From Schizochytrium sp. CCTCC M209059 (Eukaryota; Sar; Bigyra; Thraustochytrida; Thraustochytriidae), in the NCBI GenBank assembly GCA_000818945.1, contig KN805427.1:62504-126503 (forward strand): a DNA stretch of 64,000 nucleotides, read 5' to 3'. Positions 57,808 to 64,000 of this stretch are shown in pieces (within the stretch, counting starts at the first letter, position 1; each line of letters begins with the position of its first letter). The notes beneath the pieces are model-generated. The model saw only the letters and a program-made list of their open reading frames with translations, was not told the origin of the DNA and made no database searches. The translations under genes were made by a program, and so were the position numbers.

Positions 57808-60800
57808 GGATGGATGGCGTCGGCGAGGCAGGCGCGCGGGCGGGGCTGCAGAGGGCGACGCGGAGGGAGACAGGCGGAGGCGGACGCGGAGACAGAGACG
57901 AGTGAAGGTTTTGCCGCACCGCCTGGCAGCGAGGGCGGGCGGGCGAGCAAGGTTTAGTTTAGTTGAGTTGAGAAAGAGCGAGCGGCGCGAGAGCGCCTTG
58001 GGAGCGCCAGCAGATAGGGAGGGACGGATACGAAGTCCCAGGATCGCTCGTCACGGTGGCGGCCAGAGGAGGCGCCGCGGCCCGTGGACCGGAGAGAGCG
58101 CGTTGACGAAAGCTGCCGAGCCGCTCCAGAGGCGCTGCTTCGCTCTGTGTCTGGGCACCAGAGCGTGCGTGCAGGCAGCATTCATTGGTCGATGCAGGCG
58201 GACTGCCTGGCGAGAAGACCATGAGTCCAGTTTGAATTGAAAGTATAGGTACGTAGGTACGTAGGCAAGTCAGCCCCGACCGAAAGTCAAGATATATATG
58301 CCCATCGTCTCGCACACAACTCACTCGTCAACGTCTGCTGCCGCGAGGTCTCAATGTTGTGCGCACGAATATGGACACAAGCTCGCGCATCAACGCTGAG
58401 CCCAGCCAGTCCTTCGAGCCAACGCGGGCGAGGATGGGGTGAAGAGTTCGTCTTGCAGGAATATGCAAAGAGAGCGACGTGGCTCGGGAGGAGCGAGCCG
58501 TCACAGCGAGGACGAAGGCGATAAAGCTCTTTTTTAGAGCAAAGCTCGAGTCAGCAGCAAGCGAGTCGCACTGGACAGCTTGTCTGCCTTGACTTTGGTG
58601 GCCGTGCTTCGTGGACAACGGCAAAAGAAGAAGAGCGGGTTGTACAGCGACGAAGTCCAACATGATCGGAGCGAGATGCGTGGAGTGAGTGGACCATTTG
58701 CATCATCTCAGAAGGGCCACGCGAAAAGATGATGGTGGCCATGGCGGTGCCAGTGCTTTTTTTTTTTACTCTGAAAAAGTGAATAGCTTTCATGGACTAC
58801 AAGCGACTGCAAGACTTTTTGAATCTAACCTCTTTGCCTCTCTACTTCGCAGACGGACATTTTGCTTGCCAAGCGAGATGTTGCATCGGCAGGCAGCCCG
58901 GGGGCTTGGTGAATGGCATCAAAAGTATGCAGTACGCGGGCGGGCGTACGTTCGCTCGTGACATTCCTTGGCGCAAGATTTTGCCACGAGGATCGGCTTA
59001 AAAGCGAATAATGAAGATAAGGAGCAGCAAGGGTGTCGAGCGCAAGTGCCGGCGTGAGTGAGCCACAGGACGAATGATGTGTTCGAGGCAATGTAAGAGC
59101 CGCTGCACACCGACCGATATGGGAGTTCCCCAATTCGAAGGACAGAGTTTTCGAAAGTTTGTATCTTCTTTGACCTTTTTCACATATAAAGAGAGTGCAC
59201 TTCTTTGCGTTGGGGAGGAGCTTGACGTCGAAGTCGTTGGCGTGTTGTCGCGTGGCTTGTTGGCGGAGGCTGAAGGTCGCGCAAGGACTCTATAGGTCCT
59301 CGAACAGAAGAATTTCGACTCGTATTCTTGCTCGTCGTCGACGCCGGGGCGTCCTCCGGCAAAGAACTGAGCATGCCTTGAGCGAATCTGAGATGCTCGA
59401 GCTGCTCCTTGAGAGCACGAACCTGAACGGTCTCAGTGTTTTTGAATCTTTATCTGTCACTTGCTTGGCCCGATCTGCCCAACGTAATCATAAATCTTTC
59501 GTCTCGGTAAGGCCATTGTTCGCGGAACTCACATTGACAAACATCAATCAAAATGTCTTGGCATCATCACCAACGACGTCGCTCATGAGCTGCGTGAGCG
59601 GATGATTGTGATACGAAACATGCTTTTCATTGGTGGCAAGCGCTTAGATGCCCTCCGAGGGCCTCGAGCGACTGGTTAGATCATCACACCTTTCGAAGGC
59701 AAAGTCTCGAGGGCGCACTCGCTGCACGACAAATCCACAGAAGTGAACCTGCCATTCGTCACAAAGACCGACGCCACCTACTGTCCTCTTGATACGTAAG
59801 CTACACACACGATGCGAGCGGTTTAACTGCGAGTTCATCTTTGTAGCAGTGATCGTGCGCATCTGGAAAGCCTTGTGCAAACCTTGTATGGTCTCCTATG
59901 CAGACGACACGAAGAGTTTGATTACGGATGGTTCTGACATAGACAATGCCTTGGGGGTTCAAGGTGAACGAACACGTAGAGACGGTGGTTTTGGGATCCT
60001 GAATCGAGTTACTGAGCTCCCCCTCGCTACATTCGTGCAAAAGATCGACCATCCATCCAGCCGGCTCCGACCTCCAGCGCGCCCAAACAGTATTTCCTTT
60101 GCCAGCGTCCTCGCACGCGCTCTTTTTCTCCTCTGCATCGCGCGGGGAGGATGTTCGCATGTTTGCCGTAGAGCTGAGCGTATAAAGAAAGACCATCTTT
60201 CCTGACCCGTCTCCTCAAACGCACAAAACCTGCAAACATTGCACACAGGAAGCTCGATCTGAGCAGGACGCCTGACATATCTATCTGCAAAGATCTCACA
60301 CTCACTGCCTGCGTCTCCTTTTTCGGATGACAGACGAAGAAAGAAGCATCGAAGGTTCAGTTACCGAGCTTGATGATAAAAATTAATGTCTGGCATCTTC
60401 TGACGAGGAAGTCCGCCCGGGGAGCTTGTTTTTTTCTCCAACGCGCGCTAGGATCGGACTTGCTGCACATGATACTTTATGTATGTCGTCTAGAACCTCG
60501 AAAGAATGAGGAAAACTCCTTATCTAGCCCGTTGGTAGGCTTCACGTCCGTTGGTTGTATATTGGATTGGAGTGTGTCCGGGCGGCCAAGCCTTGTTGAG
60601 AGATGAGTACTTCTTAGCGCTCACGGGCGAGTTAGTGGCTCGCTTTCTTCTGCTGGTTTTCTCACTTTTCACATGGTGATGAACCAGCCTCTGACACGTT
60701 CGTACTTGAATGAGCTGACTGCAAGTAATGCATGGTCACAACAATGAAAGTCGACAAATGAGCTTCTGACACACTGCGATGATAAAATAACACATTTTCT

Positions 60801-60810
60801 TGGAGTGGTC
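57808..60810. other. gene-poor region with possible retroelement debris
   Basis: The first 500 bases are the likely promoter of the ankyrin-kinase gene. A 69-codon ATG ORF at 58792-59001 (MDYKRLQDFLNLTSLP) is the most protein-like small frame, but is not recognised. Between about 59510 and 59960 three plus-strand frames contain protein-like fragments broken by stops. They are CLGIITNDVAHELRERMIVI (near 59557), LHDKSTEVNLPFVTKTDATY (near 59720) and VSYADDTKSLITDGSDID (near 59891-59944). The last contains a YADD box as in reverse transcriptases. These may be remnants of a decayed element. No intact gene is seen. Confidence 0.45.
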
Positions 60811-61762
60811 GCGCCCGGCGAAGCCCGAACAAGTCGGGGTCGGCGCGCGTGTACGCGTCGAACGACTCGTACACGCTAGGCGCGGGGCGATCGTGATATG
60901 TTCACGTCGGAAAACTTAGATTCTTAATAGAATACTCTTCGCGTCCTTGCACGCGGGGAGGCGGGAGCTTTCGCGCCCCTCGGTCTCCGTCGCGTAGCGA
61001 AGGCTCGCGGTGGCTCGCTTTCGTGTGCACCCGAAAGCGGCTGCTGCGTAGAAAAGAGAGAAATCAGAGATTCCTGATGGATGTCTCTTCGAATGGAATT
61101 TCTCTCCGGCGCCGACGGCCGGCTCGGGCCGCGCGGGCAAGCGGGCGTCCCCGTTGCCAGCGCGCGGCCAACTCAGCGCGCACAGGCAGACGGGCGTCCC
61201 CGTCACCTGTGCGCAGCTGGGCCGCCGGCGCTCACGCAGCCGTCTAGTCGCGCAGAAGGAGCGGGGTCTCAGATGCGACTGTCAAGCGGGTGAGGAGGAA
61301 GTAAGATAGGTGATTGATTTATCTGGTATGAGGCCAGGAATTTTCTCTCTCTTTCCTCATAGAGGACGTGACAAAGGCCAGGACTATATTGCGCCATGAT
61401 GAGGCTTGGACATCTATCTTTCATGTGCGCAGTCAGGACCCGGAAGTCCGGCAGCTTAATCAATTCAACATTCGACCAGGGAGTCGTGCTCAACCTTTTG
61501 TGGTGAATGCGTGCGCTTGAATCTTTCACTGCACGTTTGCCAATGTGCGAATCAGTTGTCGTTACTTTCATTCTTGTGATCTTGCGATTTGCGCTTAATG
61601 ATATTAGAACGCGTGTGCTGATTCCTGCGAGAGACCGGACGGGCAAATCGATTCCCTTGGTTCTTTAACGGTTAGACTTCGTGACAAGCACGAAGTCGTT
61701 GTGTTGTGATTCCCGCGCTCGGTTAGGTACTGGTAGGTGAGCGAGGCGCGGAAATGTTGATA
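60811..61762 (+). repeat. diverged direct repeat, copy R1 (candidate structured RNA)
   Basis: R1 aligns by eye along its whole length with 61983-62896. It starts at GCGCCCGGCGAAGCCCG and contains a perfect 9-bp hairpin (60847-60855 with 60868-60876, GCGTGTACG/CGTACACGC), a smaller hairpin before it (60824-60838), a GC-rich middle (CGACGGCCGGCTC) and a perfect 9-bp hairpin near the end (61675-61697, GACTTCGTG/CACGAAGTC). The middle holds an extra internal duplication of a GGGCGTCCCCGT block absent from R2. ORFs in R1 and R2 are not conserved in frame. Untranslated RNA or a DNA element is more likely than protein. Confidence 0.7.
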
Positions 61763-61982
61763 CATTTTTGCATAATCATATTTTATGTTCAAATTAATTA
61801 GCTTCGATAAAAAATAAATGAATATGTACAATATAAATTATGTTGAAGTAATTAACGTTACATTCCTAAAGCAAATTTTTGTAAAAACTATTCAAATTTA
61901 TTATAAATAGCTTATTTTGAGTACTAAATGGTATTATTTATGCAATTTTTAATACTTACCATTTTAATTCTTGTTAAAGTTA
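61763..61982. other. AT-rich island between the two direct repeats
   Basis: About 220 bases of strikingly AT-rich DNA (runs such as AAATTTATTATAAATAGC) lie in an otherwise GC-rich window. No ORF or RNA gene is seen. It could be an organellar insertion, an origin-like or scaffold-attachment element, or a promoter for the second repeat copy. Confidence 0.7.
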
Positions 61983-62896
61983 GCGCCTGGCGAATCCCCA
62001 AAAATTGGGACCGGCACGCGTGTACGCGTCAAACGACTTGTATACGCTAGACGCGGGATGAACGTGCTATTATATCCACGTCCGAAAACTTAGATTCTTG
62101 ATGGAGTACTCTTCGCGTCCTTGCACGCGGGGAGGCGGGAGCAGTCTTGCTTACTTACCCCTCGGTCTCCGTCGCGTAGCGAAGGCTCGCGGTGGCTCGC
62201 TTTCGTGTGCACCCGAAAAGCGGTGGCTGCGCAAGAAAGAGAGGATTCAGAGATTCTTGATGAGTGTCTCTCTCTTCGAATTGAATTCTCTCCGGCGCCG
62301 ACGGCCGGCTCAGCGCGCGCGGGCAGACGGGCGTCCCCGTCGCCTGCACGCGGCTGGGCTGCCGGCGCTCACGCAGCTGTCTAGATGCGCAGAAGGAGCG
62401 GAGTCTCAGATGCTGCTGTCAGATTAGTCGGTGTTCATGGAGTGAATTAGGTGATTGATTTATCTGATCTAGAGGAGGAGTTTTCTCTCTCTTTCCTCAT
62501 AGAGGCTGTGACAAAGGCCAGGACTATACCCTCCGCCTTGATGAGGCTTGGACACCTATCTTTCATGGGCGCAGTCAGGACTCGGGAGTCCAGCAGCTTA
62601 TTTGCCTCTGCATTCGACCAGGGAGATGTGCTCAACAACTTGCGGTGATTGCGTGCGCTGGAATCTTTCACTGCACGTTTGCCTGTTGTGCGAATCAGTT
62701 GTCGTTGCTTTTATTTTGTGGTCTTGTGATTTGCGCTTATTGATATTTGTGCTGATTTCTGCGAGAGAGCGGACGGGCATATTGATTCCCTCGGTTCTTT
62801 AACGGCTGGACTTCGAGATGATCACGAAGTCGTTGTATTGGGATTTCCCCGCTTGGTTAGGTTCTGGTAGGTGATCGAGTCGCGAAAATGCTGATA
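61983..62896 (+). repeat. diverged direct repeat, copy R2 (candidate structured RNA)
   Basis: This is the second copy, in the same orientation as R1. The first long hairpin is kept: 62018-62026 pairs with 62039-62047 over nine positions, two of them G-U where R1 has G-C. The terminal hairpin is kept as GACTTCG/CGAAGTC (62809-62831). The upstream hairpin is replaced by TCCC/GGGA (61995-62010). R2 lacks the internal duplication of R1. Beyond 62896 the copies no longer align. Confidence 0.7.
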
Positions 62897-63525
62897 TCAG
62901 TGATCAGTACAAGCGAAAAAACCATCTACATTCTCTCATATAGCGTGTTGTCGGTGGGTGAGCATGTAATGTGGAGAAAGAAGTAAGTTTTATCTTCAGG
63001 ATGAGGCGCTTTTTGGGAATGATTGCTCAGACAACAATTCTGAATACCTCTTCATCCCCTGCCTTGTCTTATCCAATTCAAGAATCTCCTCGGGTTCTTT
63101 TTCTCTTATGCGGCAAAGAGTTGCTGGTCAGCTTTGAGCGTTTTAAGCCACCTTTGTATTGTGTGCGTGTAAAGGATCCCTCGGCAAGTTCGCAATACAT
63201 CGTCCCGTCGTCCATTTACTGTCATTTTAAATCAAGCTTTCGCTTTGACAAGAATATGGAAAGACCGGCTTGATACATAGGAAAACTCAGGCAGACTCTT
63301 TGCTACTTAAAAGCTGGCCTATTAATGGATGGGGGCATCTGACTTTAAACAACCTTGTATGTACTCTAGTCTTCGTTGACAAGTACTACTTGTATTGTTT
63401 TTTCCATCACCTCCACTGTGATCAAGAGCATCTAAATAGCTTGCTAACTTTGCGCAAGGTCTGTTGGACGGTATTTTTGCTCCGTGTCGACATTTGTCAT
63501 ATTTTGTTGCTACAGATATAACTAT
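62897..63525. other. intergenic region near the window end
   Basis: This stretch is AT-richer than the rest of the window. ORFs at 62971-63273 and 63270-63521 have no recognisable domain and uneven composition, so I do not call them. It includes the 3' flank of the minus-strand gene that ends at 63526. Confidence 0.5.
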
Positions 63526-64000
63526 CTATACATCCCAAGCGACGAACTGGATGATGCGTTTCATGTTGAGACTTACTTGGTCTAAAGACTTGCCCAAGAT
63601 GGACGCCACGAAAACTTGAGGATCTTTGCGCTCATCAATATCAAAAACAGACGAGCGTACGGCAATAACAGCTTCAAATGCGTCGCGATGAGCACCATCG
63701 TTCATAAATTCTTTCAAAGCCAATTCGCGAACCTTGGCCCTTTTCGATGAGTTCAGCTTTGCAACGTTTTGGACATCACGCGCAATCACGGCATCAAGCG
63801 CAGCTGAGACTGCAGCGTGAACAATCCTTGAGCGAGACGAGGCTGAATGGGCACGTTCCTCTCGAGGCGGCGCCGAGGTCTCAACATGTGCGGAAGATGA
63901 TGATGACGAGGAAGAAGACCCGGATGGCGCTGTCACGGACGAAGCGTGGAGACTGACGCGCGGACGCTTCGAGACATCTTCACAGGCCGGGACTTCTTCC
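63526..64000 (-). CDS. C-terminal part of an unrecognised protein (cut by window edge)
   Basis: The minus-strand frame is open from the window edge to a stop at 63526, giving about 157 residues. It starts with a charged, Ser-rich segment that includes SKRPRV, a possible nuclear signal, and a nine-serine run. A helical region follows (IVHAAVSAALDAVIARDVQNV, SKRAKVRELALKEFM, AFEAVIAVRSSVFDI) and the end is NMKRIIQFVAWDV. There is no ATG in the visible part, so the start lies beyond 64000. The function is unknown. Confidence 0.65.
   Translation of the reverse strand, partial: EEVPACEDVSKRPRVSLHASSVTAPSGSSSSSSSSSAHVETSAPPREERAHSASSRSRIVHAAVSAALDAVIARDVQNVAKLNSSKRAKVRELALKEFMNDGAHRDAFEAVIAVRSSVFDIDERKDPQVFVASILGKSLDQVSLNMKRIIQFVAWDV

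Noticed and set aside
57001..57957. 318-codon plus-strand ORF antisense to the ankyrin exon
   Set aside because: It is the complement of the regular ankyrin repeats. The minus strand carries the real motif and start.
61269..62780. Minus-strand ORFs inside the two direct repeats as a gene pair
   Set aside because: Similar segments occur in both copies but in shifted frames with different stops, so coding is not conserved.

Overview
This is nuclear DNA of a eukaryotic protist, GC-rich and compact. It has standard-code genes that are mostly intronless and closely spaced on both strands, an intraflagellar transport gene (IFT80, so a lineage with flagella), an AP2-domain protein outside plants, mitochondrial-targeted enzymes, and leaders full of AAGC/TTGC tetranucleotide repeats. 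I infer a stramenopile, most likely a labyrinthulomycete (thraustochytrid). That is a judgement from gene content and style, not a database match. No bacterial operon, CRISPR array, rRNA or convincing tRNA was seen.

Layout. 1-8.7 kb: an AP2-domain regulator, a run of inverted repeats, a 56-residue PDCD4-tip-like microprotein, and a leucine-rich-repeat protein ending in a CaaX box. 8.7-21.6 kb: a MAP kinase whose 3' end starts a tandem segmental duplication of about 5.7 kb (10155-15774 and 15775-21559). Each unit carries an HNH-nuclease gene and a convergent partner gene. Unit 2 also has an acidic SUMO-interaction-like ORF and a seven-repeat CCCH zinc-cluster ORF. In unit 1 these are replaced by 28 copies of a 27-bp repeat joined to a truncated aldehyde dehydrogenase gene on the opposite strand. 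This accessory locus is the most unusual part of the window.

21.6-57.8 kb is mainly housekeeping: a candidate PP1-docking protein, glutamate dehydrogenase with a long N-terminal extension, a SETD9-like protein, a crotonase-fold enzyme, tRNA-dihydrouridine synthase, BolA, splicing factor SF3B2, an MFS transporter, a 544-bp perfect (TTGC)136 microsatellite, an internally duplicated membrane protein, a divergent kinesin, a degenerate-PurD/PurN fusion, a Gdt1-type cation exchanger, IFT80, and an ankyrin-kinase gene whose two exons are joined in frame by an 88-bp GT-AG intron.

57.8-63.5 kb is gene-poor. It holds possible retroelement debris and two diverged direct repeats (60811-61762 and 61983-62896) separated by an AT-rich island. 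Hairpins in these repeats are kept by G-U wobble on the plus strand, which suggests a structured RNA. The window ends inside an unrecognised minus-strand gene.

Starts are given at the first in-frame ATG unless stated. All family calls come from reading motifs; no alignment or search was run.
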